DNA from: Lytechinus variegatus | Lineage: Eukaryota > Echinodermata > Echinoidea > Temnopleuroida > Toxopneustidae | DNA length: 64,000 bases | Direction of reading: 5' to 3' | Assembly (NCBI RefSeq): GCF_018143015.1 | Contig: NC_054740.1 | Coordinates: 17,591,190 to 17,655,189, forward strand | Part shown: one piece after another, positions 35,207 through 46,095 of the stretch | Numbering within the stretch: the stretch's first letter is position 1 | Layout of the letters: every line of letters begins with the position of its first letter | The notes under the pieces: model-generated | Told to the model about the DNA's origin: nothing | Databases searched by the model: none | What the model saw: only the letters and a program-made list of their open reading frames with translations | Translations under genes and position numbers: made by a program

Positions 35207-38200
35207 GAAAGAAAGAAAATATAAAAGAAAGAAAGAAAGAAAGAAAGAACAAGGAGATGCACTAAAAAGAGTAAGAGAAACACAAAATCGATATAACAGG
35301 AAATAAATTTCTTAAATTTTGTAACTTCAACTGCAATAACTTAATCGATCCTTACACAAAATTTGATTGCACAGAAATGATTTGCTTGTATATAGTAGAA
35401 AAAGTATGGACTTGCACTTTATGCGAAGGGGATAAAACAAACTTAAACCTTCAAAGTTCTTTATCCCTCCAAATCTATTCGAGTAATCTTATCTTAAGAA
35501 TGTCACTCATCTCTTAGGGACAGATGGTTCAATTATGTACGTGTCTCTATGCTATTTGGCAACCAGTTGGGGAACATGAAAGAAGGGGAAACCCTAAAAG
35601 TTTTTTATTGTTTATTGAGCATGTTAAGATTTGCTTGATGGTATTGTTTATATTGATTTAGTTTTTCTTGCTCTTTCGCCCGTCATTTCTTTCTCTAATA
35701 TATATTTAACTATATCATGTGTATTATTAGACCTGCTTTACCAAAATAAAATGAAATTATAGTGAATTTTCTTTTTAAATACTAGTCCATTTTTTTTCTT
35801 TTATATTAGAGATGCTTTCTAAAAAAGGAAAGAAAAGGAAACATGATTCAGGAACCGATGGCGACATACAATCTTTTTTTTTTTAGAAAACCCTTTCTTC
35901 GAAATGAAGATATTTTACAAACATTATTTGTGACAACCTTCTTGTTTTAAAAATGTTATATCATTGAGCGAATATGTAGCCTATAAGTTTGTTTGGCATG
36001 CAAATAATATATAAATTCAAGCAAAAATGAGAATCTAGACTGAACTTTTGAGGCCTGCAGGTTCCCACAGTAAAATGTATACATGTTATCACTGCATACT
36101 TATATACATTCATATTATTTAAAAATGATATTACTATCATGACCATATACGTGCGGCGCCAGAAATCTCTTGATTGTGGCTGACTATAGTATTTCTTGTT
36201 TATAACCACTCAAGTTTCTGATTTCATAATCATCTTTCAATTTTAATTTGACGATGCATGAATAATCTTATTCATCACACTGACAGTTTAATGGGCCTCA
36301 CTGAAAGTTTTGTAATACGGGTAGCAAATCATAGTTGTACAACAATAATAGTTGGGATTTTATTTTTAAATTCAAATTGTCCTTGATTGTTGCTGTATTA
36401 TTTCAGGCTGATTTCAGTTTGAATATTTCTTTTTGAAAATATCAGGACTTTAAATTCAGTTTCGAATGCACACAAAATAATGATGCCAAATAATTTAGGA
36501 AGAATACCCTATCAAACTCGTGGATACATTTTCTCGCCCCTGTAACACATTGAAATAAGTACTCGGGCATGAAATAATTTGATTACTGTGATCATTGTGG
36601 GGGAAAAGGATCAATTTTAAAGCAGCTAAACAATGGAAATGTCACCTAAATGTATTGAGAATTGTTAATCATAAATTTAGTTATAATTTTCACTTAGCAT
36701 TGTTTTTGTTACGTTGAATGCATGTATCTTTGATGGCAGTGCATGTGATATTGTGATGTCATAACCACATCTCCCGTTTTGCATATCTTCATATTATATT
36801 TTCATAAATGTGTACAAACATATGCCCCTTATTTTGTATACCACAATCATTTCAAACAATCAGTTCATAGGCAATTAACGAAGCAAAAATTGTATTCTAT
36901 ATAACATTGATTACATTTAGATACAAATTAAAAGACATATTCATCGCATGATATGATATACACTGTTGTTTAACCTCAATTTGAAATTACCTATACATCA
37001 ACTTGTTGTTTTTTACACCAGATTTCGATGGAATTCCAATGTTTTGTTTGTTATAATTATCTTAACTCTATTTTAGCGTGTTTAGTTCATATAATTTCAG
37101 GCCGGGGTACCTCTTTAATAATGCACAATTATGGACCAACATTTGAACAAATATATACAGTGAATAACTTAAAAGGACAAAATAAACATATTTAATGAAA
37201 AATGAAGCAATTAATAGAGTAGTAATAATAATAATGATAACATCCTATCTACTCCGGGTTATAGCCGCTTCAATTCAGAAAATTGTTCTCCAAGCGGGCC
37301 CCACTTGATACTGATCTAGATTTAGTTCTCATTATGTGTAAAGACGTTCGCTGAAATTCTTAAACCCGTTCGCGCTGGTTGGCAACTTTTATGCCGAAGT
37401 TTGAGTTCTATAATAATAAAAAAATAAACTTTCTCGAATTATTAACAATGAAAATTATTCTTCTTTTCTCTTCCATCGACCATGAATTGTTCATTCGTAA
37501 TCATTTTGTTTTCATCAAACATCACATTTTTATCATAAAAATACAAATACTAATTCTTATCAAATCAGTAACGAATGTATAGTAGAAAATGCTCCTTGTT
37601 TGTGTGTATTTGGTATTATCATACTAAAATAATCTTGCTGTCGATTCCTTCTCCCCCCTTTTTAAAAAAGTATTTTCGGTATGACTTTTATATTTGCCCC
37701 ATCAGTCAGTGATAAATCAATTTAGTCTTAACTTTTGAGCTATTTTGTAAAAAAAAAGAAGATATGATTGTGTAATAGAATTCATTTTTCATTCTACAAT
37801 ATAAATTAGTTTTTTAGAATCTGATTAAGATCTATTAAAATCTATATTTATATGCGATTTAACTGGCATATTTGCTGGTTCCTAATCCCGTAAATGAATT
37901 TACGGGATTACCCTTGAAAAAAACATAAAGAAATAGCCCCCCGCTCCCCCCCAAAAAAAAAAAAAATCATGGATCAGCCTCAATGCACAAGCTGTTCCGT
38001 TCACACGTAACCTTGAATTTCTTCACGTTATTCCTATAGAAATTGATTCAAAAGAAATGTAATTCCTGTAATTACTCGTGAGTGCAAAGTGCAAACTTTA
38101 TTCCATATGCTAGTAATAACATATTGCTGCTGTCAAGTTCGAATGTCAATTCTATATCCGACAGGTTTTCCAGTTAAGAAGATCAGGAAATACGCTTATT

Positions 38201-41200
38201 TTTTTCTTACTTTCTGCAAGTAATTTAAGAGTTAGACGTCGTTGTTTTCTCAGTACCACAAACAAGAAACGAAATAGACAGTTTCTCAGATTTGCTGAAA
38301 CGTACATTCTGGAATCATTTTAACATAAACTTCCGGATTTATCGACAAACTATAAATTGCTCGGATTTTAAGCAAATCCAGGTGAATCGTAGTCATAGAC
38401 CAACCGAATTATGGATTCACTTTTGATCCTGAAGATTCATTTTAAGATCTCAAATTGTCATATTCAAATTCCTTGAGATTTTTTTTTTAGAAGTCTAACT
38501 TAGTACAGAATTCGATTTGGTCCCTACGAGAGTCGACCAGGATTTAATTTAAATCTATGCAATTTAGAGCGTACAGTTATTTTATTTTGCAACCTCGCAT
38601 TTCCATGTATATTTTGATATTCACAATGACCAATCTTAATTCATATCTCCTCATATTTTGTAAAGTATTTAAGTAGTGATAATTTATAATATTTGTTGCT
38701 TTTATTACTATAGATATACCTTACTACTTCGTTTTTTTGACAAAACGTGATTTCGTAAAATTTTCACCTCCCATGCATGCATGCAGGGACACGTGACCCT
38801 AATCTTAGCGAAATGTTTTCTTATACACAGCATTTTAAACCTCATTTCTGTTTTTTCTGCAACAGATCCCATCCTCATTGCTGTATGAACTAAAGGATGT
38901 ACACACAATTGATGATCTCATGAAGGTTATATACATACAACCAAACCAAGGTATTATCCCCATTCATCAATTCAGCACCCCTCCCTCTGTCATCCCCTCC
39001 TCTAAACCCCGACACCACCCCTCTCTCTTATCAGAGTATACCTTTCTATTACTTTCTAGTTTTCCATAGCCTTGAAACTAATGATGAATAATTCATTCAA
39101 AGTATCTCAGTTGTTTTGCTTCGTTTTTTTCAACTAAAAAATGAATTTACGGGATTACTCGTTCGATGGCAGTTAATCAAACAGAGTAAAATATAATTTC
39201 AACGAAAAAACATCAGGTTCAAATCATTCATAACATATTTTGCCTTTTTGGCGAAGAATAGTCTTGTGAGTAATGAATAACCAAAAAAAGCAAAATCATC
39301 ATTGGAAATAAAAATTATCTCTTCAGTTACAAATGTGATTATTTATGCCATATGTTTGCCACCGGCTCCATCTTTTCCTTTATATCAGCCAAGGAATTCA
39401 TGGGGAGCTCACCGATTGATAGACGAATACCACCGAAGATGTTGCCGATCATCCCTCGACAATCTTCGGAAGAGTCCGAAGAGGACACTGCCCCAGCATC
39501 CGTCACTTCATACAAAGCACCGGGTAAGTAATAGAAAATTTGAAGAAAATGTTCAACAGAAAAAAGCCTGTTTAAAATTATCGAAAGAATCATTGAAAAA
39601 AAATAGACTGCTAAAATCTGTAATGACATTACGTGACGTGTATGGGTGCCAATTTTCAGCACGCTCAAGAGATTGGAGGCAGAGATCCAGACTCCCAAAA
39701 TAATTATCTTGGGTTAATTTATGAACAAATATAGAGTGACCTATTCTAATTTCGTTTGCAACATTTTAGAGACTGATATGTCATGAATATTTGTATATGT
39801 GATGATTAAATATGAAATAATATATTTTTCATTCGAAACAGCTATGATGGAATTAAATTTCCAGAGCATGGATGGTCCAGCGAGTATGCAAATGACATCA
39901 AGTAAGTTACCTTACAAAATAAGTTTATTGTATAAAGTTTAATCCTATGTACTATATTAAATCCGAGGCCCAACAATATTTTACACAACATTGCATAACA
40001 AAGTTAAATTGTTTTGAATTACAAAATGTAATGTTTTGGTCATAAGCCATGGTGACACATTTTCATACGTCTTATGAAAGTTTAGCAGAGGTTAATTTCT
40101 TTCCAATTTTTTTCTTTTCATCAATTCCAAATTTCCTCAAGATAACAACAAATTTTTGACCCCCCTCACCCTCATTAAAAAAAGGAAGAGGAATATAAGG
40201 GGAAACTTTAGAATGTTCAATGAAAACAATCCTTAAGCAATGAATTATTTCCCTGTTTGAATGAAACGCAAAAACGAAATGCATTCATGCAGTTTGGAGA
40301 AAAACAAAATCATGACGTCAAAAGAACATTGGTCATGGTAGGATGAAGGAGATAATACATTATCTTGACGTAGGCCTATAGAAATGTTATTGTGACATAG
40401 GTGTTAAAATGAGTGGGATAGATGGTAGATAGGGGGTGCCCAAGGCAGAGATGAATTTAAAGGAGTACTCAAAGACGGAGTCAGATCATGAACAAATGAA
40501 ATATGACTTAACGATGCAATCTCTTCAATCTAGAAGTCATTCATTTGGTCTGAATTCCATTTAATTATTCAAGAGCCAAGGGATAATATCATAGTTATTC
40601 TTTACAGATGAATGTGATCTATTTTTACCCCTCCCACAAATTCCCCATTCGGGTCCAGCTCATGAACTATTCATGTAAGTTTCGCAGTATCACTGTCTCG
40701 TCATTCATTATTAATTTGTAGCAAAACAAAACGAACAAAATAAAACAATAAAAAGGAGATACTTGGTCAGATATGATTCCTTAAGAGTATATTTCTCTTT
40801 CATGTTTCCGGATTCAAAAGAACTGAAAATCCTTTACGTGATTATTTATTATTGATGTTTTATTGATATCGCTGAGGGATGCCAGGCTCCGTTATGTTTT
40901 GGTGTTTTTTTTTTTTGGGGGGGTCATTGAAATTTGATTCACAGTTGCGCTTTTACTACAAAATGCGAAATTTAAAAAAACACAGGAAAGTGAAGCTATA
41001 TCGAGTAAGCCATTCTTCCTTTTTTAACTATGATAATGATTTCTATTGAGATAGTTACTAGATTGCAGGACTAATATTCTATCACATTATTTACAAATAA
41101 AGGTATAAATTTAAGTCAATGGAATTCGATGACGATAAGCCAGTTCGTAGTTCCTTTCTGCGCATGATCAAAAGATTCTACGCATGATCAGAAGAAGGTC

Positions 41201-44200
41201 ATTTGTACTAAAGTGACATGGTGCTTTAAAATCTAATGAGATATATAAGCACCAACTTTGATGTCTTGATTATTCATATATTCTTTTGAATTGTCGTTTT
41301 CATTTACATCCACAAAAACAACAATGCTTCCACGAACGACTGGTATTTCACAGTTTGTCAAGTACATTGTGCAACATGCTAAGATATGCATTCAAAGTAG
41401 GAATGCAACAAATACCTTCATTAAGTGTTCATTGGTGTGCTATTCTAGTCACTAGGTCTATTCAATTTCTTCATCCTGCTATGTAAGGCAAGCTTACGTA
41501 ATATCTTGCTTTGAAATCTGCCTATCGTGATGTAAGAAATGAAAGGTCATTTGACCAAAATTGCCCATGAAATGATGAAGTAACTACGAACTGGTCTATT
41601 ATGATCATTGTATTGTTGCATTCAACTGACATTTATCAAACTTTCTTGAATAAAGTAATAACCAATTCCTATATAAGTATGATAATAATTTCAAATGATT
41701 TTTTTTCATCGATTATTAATTCCTCACCCTTTCCTTCTTTACAGTTGCTGAAATGCCGAGGTGTGAACCTCGACCAACAATCCTCACCACATCCGATGTC
41801 ATAGATGAAGGGATAGTTGGAAACGAGGTTGAGTATGCTATCTACTGGCCTCCATGTATTACAATTAACCGGTGTGGAGGTTGCTGCTCTACAGAAATCT
41901 TGCAGTGTGTTCCAAATAATACGAGAACTAGAGAAATGCAGGTGCGATTCTCGTTTGAACGGTGTTACTTTGCAGGTGAAGGGGGGGGGGGGGATAATAA
42001 TAATAATAAGTCCATTTATATAGCGCAGTTACTATGTGCATGTCGAGGACTGAATCGGTATTCCCCCACAACAACTTTACATCAAACAGAGAGATGAAGA
42101 AAATTAGGCGTCCCTACATTTTTCAATTTTATACACAGAATATATCTAAGTAAATATGAATATATATATATTGAATATACTGTCTATGCGTATTGTCTTT
42201 CTCTGCTCCTCATAGCCATATCCCCATCATTTATGCAAAAGCCCCTTTCTATGTATTCATTCAGTTTTATTTGTGTAGGAGTAGGAAAACATTTTTGTTG
42301 TCACTTCTGTATATTTCTTCTCTCAAAGCTTGGATTTTTTTATATATATTGTAGGTTCTACGACTGACAGCCCATCAACGATCACCTCAAATTCAATTGA
42401 GCGGTTTAGTATCAGTCTCTGTACAAGAAGATGAATCGTGTTCCTGTGAATGTAAGGTTAAACCTCAGGACTGTCATCCAACTAGAGAGGTAATGTATTA
42501 TGTAGGTTATAAACGGTTAAAGTAGGATACATATTACAAGGAGTACAGATAATTAATGTAAATACGTCACAATCTAGAGATGTTGGAATCGTTTCTTCCC
42601 ATGTACTGTATTTTGATACCTCTAATAGAGATATCAAAATACAGTGGGAAGAAAAATGAATAAAGAGTGAAGAGGTACAAAATACAGTGAAAGATTTTGA
42701 CTTTTAAATGATTAATCCTGCTCTTATTAGTTCTTATTGCTATTTTATTGACAGTATTGATAGTTAATTAGTTACCATATTTTTTGTGATATATAATTTT
42801 TTTTTTTACTTTCCCTTTACTTTTTTTTACTAAATTAATGTGTTCCCTAAAATAGTCACCTACGTCAGTATACTGAAGAATAGCATATAAATGCAGTCAA
42901 TAGAGTGCATATCTTTAATTATCATTTTATACACTAAGAGAGCAAGACACGAAAACAACCAAAAAACATGAATTCATGCTTTGTTCTAAGCTTCCCCTTT
43001 GAAAGTGGAGAGAAGGGGGCTGTGTTGAATGTGGAGGGTTGAGCAGACAGTTAAGCAGCCCCCGGTTACCCGGTACCCAGCACATGAGGGGCTTTTTTTA
43101 AGTACAAAAGGTGAAAATAAATAATCATATCTCTTATTCCTTTATCATTTAAAACCCTTAGAAAACATATTTTTATATACTTTATTTTCAACAGATCTAT
43201 AGGAACTGCCAATGTGAATGTAATGTGGAATACGAGTGCCCGGACGGTATGATATGGGATGCTACTCGATGTGATTGTATCTGTAATACTCCTATTCACG
43301 AAAGGTATATATATTTTTTAATTTCACTTCGTAAATATCACATTTTAATTTGAACACCCCCATGCTTCCACCGTCCTACCAACGCTAAAATAAGCCATGT
43401 ACGCGGAACCCCCCATCACTCTGCCTCCCTCTCTCTCTTTCACCCCCTCACGATCACCCCTCCCACTTTCTCTCTGTCACTGTCTCTATACCTCTTACAC
43501 ACACATCTACCCACACCCACACACGCAATCTAAATTACAGGTGGACCCTAATTAGGGACCAATCAAACTCTGGATTTCCTTTAAAAATGTTTAGTTTTCG
43601 GAGGATTTAAAAATGAATCTTTACGATTAAATTTAAATCCAGAATTCGATTGGTCCCAAACTATAAACATTCTATCTTGATTCATTTCAAATCCCTACAA
43701 TTTAGAGTGCACACACTAACTCACCCCCTCTCTCATGTTTCTATATTGTCTTCTCCCTCCTCCACTCTCTTATCCTATCACCAGTATTCACTTTTATTAT
43801 TATGTATAACTGATAAAAGGAATGATATCAACAATTCTATTTCTTTTTTATTTGATTAATCATTTCCCAGGACTTGTAGAAGAAGAAAGCATTATTTCAA
43901 CGAGGATATTTGTGGTTGCCAGTGTTTAGAACGATTGCAAAGAGGCTGCCAATCTCCATATGTGTTTAACCCACAGACATGCAAGTATGTTAATGATTAT
44001 TATCATTATGGATCTATTCCATTTTCCATTTTTGGAAAGCTTGAAAAACGAAAATTGTATTTTATCATGTAACAATTTGATATACTATCATCGATTTTCC
44101 ATTCTATCGATATGAAAATGAGTGGCTTTTAAAGTATTCCTTTTTGACCGTTTCTCCCTAGACTTATGGGTGTTTATACGTTTCAAAGTTTTGTATGTAC

Positions 44201-44641
44201 CAAAACAGTATTTGGTCATTACACTGCCTAAATGTTAATTATAATCGGCACAGAGAGTAGCTGAAACCATCTAAAATTTTGATCTTACGAGCACTTAACA
44301 TGCTTAAAGCGAGTGACCAAAAGTTAGATTTTACGAACAATCTTTTATTGTGATCAGTTTTGCAAAGTCAGGTCTTTTCTACGGACGACAAAACCTCCGA
44401 TTTTTTTTTAATTGAATATTCTTCTTAGGGGGCACGTCCTCAATCCTTTAAGGAAAAAAGTGTGTTTAGGGAACGTGCCCCTCTGTCCTCCGATGAATGA
44501 CGCACATGAGATTTTTTTTCTTTTAATTAGGATTCTTCACTTGTTCTAAAATAAAATCCTGCTAATTGTTTTTTTTCCAGATGCCAGTTCACATCGAGAT
44601 CAAAAAGGCGACCATTTTCTCCCTCATCGAACTTACCATGA
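33613..44641 (+). CDS. PDGF/VEGF-family secreted growth factor, complete CDS
   Basis: Nine mutually phased exons (33613-33690, 38866-38950, 39389-39523, 39842-39901, 41745-41941, 42355-42489, 43195-43304, 43871-43984, 44581-44641) give 324 residues; omitting the 60-bp fourth exon gives 304. Order: signal peptide (about 1-22), a propeptide with IPSSLLYELKDVHTIDDL like the PDGF propeptide, an acidic/Pro linker, the cystine-knot domain with signature PPCITINRCGGCC (155-167), and a tail with CSCECK, CQCECN, CDCIC and CGCQC clusters spaced like the silk-type repeats of VEGF-C/D. It ends with basic RSKRR. Such ligands dimerise and activate VEGFR/PDGFR receptor kinases; in sea urchins VEGF guides skeletogenic cells. 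Orthology within the family is not decidable here. Confidence 0.9.
34917..34930 (+). promoter_or_regulatory. X-box-like site GTTACCATAGCAAC in intron 1
   Basis: The 14-mer fits the RFX consensus GTNRCC-AT-RGYAAC. It lies in intron 1 outside any repeat I recognise, unlike the repeat-borne X-boxes at 18.7-21.9 kb. Function is inferred from the motif only. Confidence 0.3.
35103..35250 (+). repeat. (GAAA)n/(GGAA)n microsatellite in intron 1
   Basis: AAAG units with GGAAGG interruptions across about 150 bp. The Lys/Glu-rich and Ser/Phe/Leu-rich frames here are artefacts. The rest of intron 1 (33691-38865) shows only a C14 run at 34131 and one 14-bp X-box-like site. Confidence 0.9.
38320..38580. 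repeat. Dispersed repeat copy in intron 1, end of intron
   Basis: GAATTCGATTTGGTCCCTA near 38510 and ATTTAAATCTATGCAATTTAGAGCGTACAG at 38548-38577 match, in order, a segment at about 43620-43712 in intron 8. Both copies contain the phrase GGATTT and its complement, so this is likely an inverted-repeat element of about 180-250 bp. Confidence 0.45.
38866..38950 (+). CDS. Growth-factor exon 2 (propeptide)
   Basis: 85 bp, phase 0 in and phase 1 out (CAAG/gtatta). It reads IPSSLLYELKDVHTIDDLMK, similar in pattern to the propeptide start of vertebrate PDGF-B (IPEELYEML...SFDDL). Acceptor ttctgcaacag. Confidence 0.85.
39389..39523 (+). CDS. Growth-factor exon 3 (acidic/Pro linker)
   Basis: 135 bp, phase 1 in and out. 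It encodes KEFMGSSPIDRRIPPKMLPI and an acidic stretch RQSSEESEEDTAPAS. DRR may be a processing site. A longer competing frame through the exon (PRNSWGAHRL...) would need a phase that exon 2 does not supply. Confidence 0.75.
39842..39901 (+). CDS. Growth-factor exon 4, possible cassette exon
   Basis: 60 bp between aaacag and A/gtaagt, phase 1 in and out, so it can be included or skipped without changing frame. In frame it reads MMELNFQSMDGPASMQMTS. The alternative frame (IKFPEHGWSSEYAND) looks more protein-like but cannot be joined to its neighbours. Confidence 0.5.
40608..40674 (+). other. Exon-like segment with good splice sites that breaks the frame
   Basis: The segment has a strong acceptor (ttctttacag) and a consensus donor (CAT/gtaagt) and an open frame NECDLFLPLPQIPHSGPAHE if entered in phase 1. 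At 67 bp it leaves phase 2, whereas exon 41745-41941 needs phase 1, so including it would terminate the protein at once (next codons TGC TGA). It may be a poison exon, an exon with a 1-base sequence error, or a chance look-alike. Confidence 0.45.
41140..41594. mobile_element. 455-bp MITE with CCAGTTCGTAGTT ends
   Basis: The 13-bp terminal repeats CCAGTTCGTAGTT (41140-41152) and AACTACGAACTGG (41582-41594) are exact and inverted. AAGGTCATTTG occurs near both ends (41194 and 41548), extending the symmetry. The element lies in the intron before the cystine-knot exon. Confidence 0.75.
41745..41941 (+). CDS. Growth-factor exon 5 of the model (cystine-knot core)
   Basis: 197 bp, phase 1 in, phase 0 out (ATGCAG/gtgcga). 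It carries the first six knot cysteines: PRCEPRPTI, WPPC, NRCGGCC and LQC. PPCITINRCGGCC fits the PDGF family signature with Ile in the usual Val place. NNT in CVPNNTR is a potential N-glycosylation site. Reading through the donor would add FSFERCYFAGE and a Gly run, which no family member has. Confidence 0.93.
41981..42110 (-). mobile_element. SINE 3' fragment beside the cystine-knot exon
   Basis: A G14 run and (TAA)n at 41981-42009 precede GTCCATTTATATAGCGCA, the reversed 3' end of the SINE family complete at 26690-27046. It starts only about 40 bp after the exon donor. Confidence 0.6.
42355..42489 (+). CDS. Growth-factor exon 6 of the model (end of knot, start of tail)
   Basis: 135 bp, phase 0 at both ends. 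It reads VLRLTAHQRSPQIQLSGLVS and then QEDESCSCECKVKPQDCHP, giving the last two knot cysteines (CSC) and the first cysteine-rich tail unit. Acceptor attgtag, donor GAG/gtaatg. Confidence 0.92.
43195..43304 (+). CDS. Growth-factor exon 7 of the model (cysteine-rich tail)
   Basis: 110 bp, phase 0 in, phase 2 out. It encodes NCQCECNVEYECPDGMIWD and then RCDCICNTPIH. The C-x-C-x-C triplets and the CPDGMIWD spacing resemble the silk-type repeats of the VEGF-C/D C-terminal domain. Confidence 0.92.
43535..43715. repeat. Inverted-repeat element in intron 7 of the model
   Basis: GGGACCAATCAAACTCTGGATTT (43555-43577) pairs with AAATCCAGAATTCGATTGGTCCC (43634-43656). The outer part matches the copy at 38500-38580. 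Flanked by short CT-rich runs at 43420-43490. Confidence 0.55.
43871..43984 (+). CDS. Growth-factor exon 8 of the model (cysteine-rich tail)
   Basis: 114 bp, phase 2 in and out. It encodes TCRRRKHYFNEDICGCQCLE and then RGCQSPYVFNPQTC. The C-G-C-Q-C cluster is a further tail repeat. The RRRK run is a plausible heparin or matrix contact. Confidence 0.92.
44581..44641 (+). CDS. Growth-factor last coding exon
   Basis: 61 bp after ttttttttccag, phase 2 in, reading CQFTSRSKRRPFSPSSNLP and TGA at 44639-44641. RSKRR is a candidate furin-type site that could shed the last residues. Confidence 0.88.
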
Positions 44642-45150
44642 TCTAAGTACACTTTGTTTGGAAATAATTATGGATTTAAATGAAATAACATAATTATCGT
44701 CACTTCTCGTGGAGGATTTTAGAAGAAGTACGGGTGTTTATGAAATAAAATCGAAGGAAGATTGAATGCCAAACCCTGCAAGCTATCCAGAAATCACACA
44801 TGATAAAATCAAATTTTCACTTTAAAAAGGGCTCGCGGCTTTTTAGAAATGTCTGCATGATCCGCTCTGTTTTGACCCTCAATATTTTTGGTTTACACGC
44901 TATATGAGCAACCTTCGTTTACCATAATAGCATGTACAGACATTCACAGTTTTTAATCTATATTTAATCATTGTTTGTAGTTTGTACAAAACTTAAAACA
45001 TGTAAATTATCTATACCAAATCGTCATTATCATAGCGAGTGCGGTACTATCAAGAAATTATATATTGTACTATATCATGTATATTGTGTAAATTTCATCA
45101 TTATTTCAAAATAATTGTAAACATAAATAAATGTATACCTCTGTTTGGAT
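44642..45150 (+). other. Probable 3' UTR of the growth-factor gene
   Basis: Candidate AATAAA signals lie at about 44742 (gaaataaaat) and 45127 (acataaataaatg). Sequence between them is AT-rich with no repeat. The poly(A) site is inferred. Confidence 0.4.
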
Positions 45151-45929
45151 GTTACTTGAATTGTGATAAAAGTTTGGCTCATCATTTGGTTTTCAAAATA
45201 ATCATGGGTCTATACAGTGCGTATAAAAAAGACTTTTGAAAAGTCTATAAAAACTTGTTTCAAATTGTGATGTCTATATTTTAATGTCAAGAGATGCTCT
45301 GAAGTCTTATCTTACAAATGCCATTAAAAATAAGTTTCGTTCATGCTTAAGCGAACACGGAACATTTTTGTCAGAGGTTCAAAAAAATGCTTGCGCCAAG
45401 TGGCAGAAAATATTGACGGTATCTTGCTAATCGTCAGCAGACTTCCTCTTAACGCTTCAATATTTGTCGTAATTGTTGAATTGTGCTTTCAAAATACAAT
45501 TACAAAGCATTAATTTACCTCAATTGTTTTGCATTTTAATTAAACATGTTATTTTTCATCGTTGAATATCATAAGTAAGAAAAAATGTTGTCAATCCATG
45601 CAAGGAGATTTGTATTTTCAATGCGAAAGCGTGTAACTTATTCAAATCGTTTTATTATGCGAAACAAGGTTATGGTGCCCTTGAAAAACATAAAGCCGAT
45701 TGTCAATGGGACATAGATTCCTTGAACAAGTTAAATTGTGTGATTGACAGGGTACTTGGAACATTTTTTTAATAGGGGTTATGGTTTAAATTTGACGTGC
45801 AAAAAAGCAATTTCACCCCAAAATGAAGCTCAATTTGATTAAGAGAAATTTGACAAGAAAAAAAAAAGATTTTTCTACAAAAGGCAAATTCTGTTCAAAA
45901 TTTGATATTAAACATATGTAGCAGTTTTT

Positions 45930-46095
45930 CAGTGGGTGCTGCCTATGATAAATGATAGCAGAACCTCCGACCCCAACCCCTCCGGAAGATCTTATGGTGC
46001 TTACTGAGCACCCCCACTTCCTAGGGCGATGGTGCTTGACAATGCGCTTAGAAACTGTTGTATTAAGCGCTATATATACATGTTAATTATTATTA
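45930..46095. repeat. AGCACCCCC repeat followed by a SINE 3' tail
   Basis: GTGGGTGCTGCCTATGATAAATGATAG...GAGCACCCCCACTTCC is a reversed member of the family at 15.6 and 60.4 kb. It abuts GCGCTTAGAAACTG...AAGCGCTATATATACATGTTAATTATTATT, a SINE 3' end with (TTA)n tail at 46085-46100. The DNA from 45150 to 47280 is otherwise featureless except a purine-rich run (46738-46900). Confidence 0.55.

Noticed and set aside
39302..39703. 133-codon plus frame across growth-factor exon 3
   Set aside because: It reads exon 3 in a phase not supplied by exon 2 and runs into flanking intron; the phase-consistent frame is shorter but joins its neighbours.
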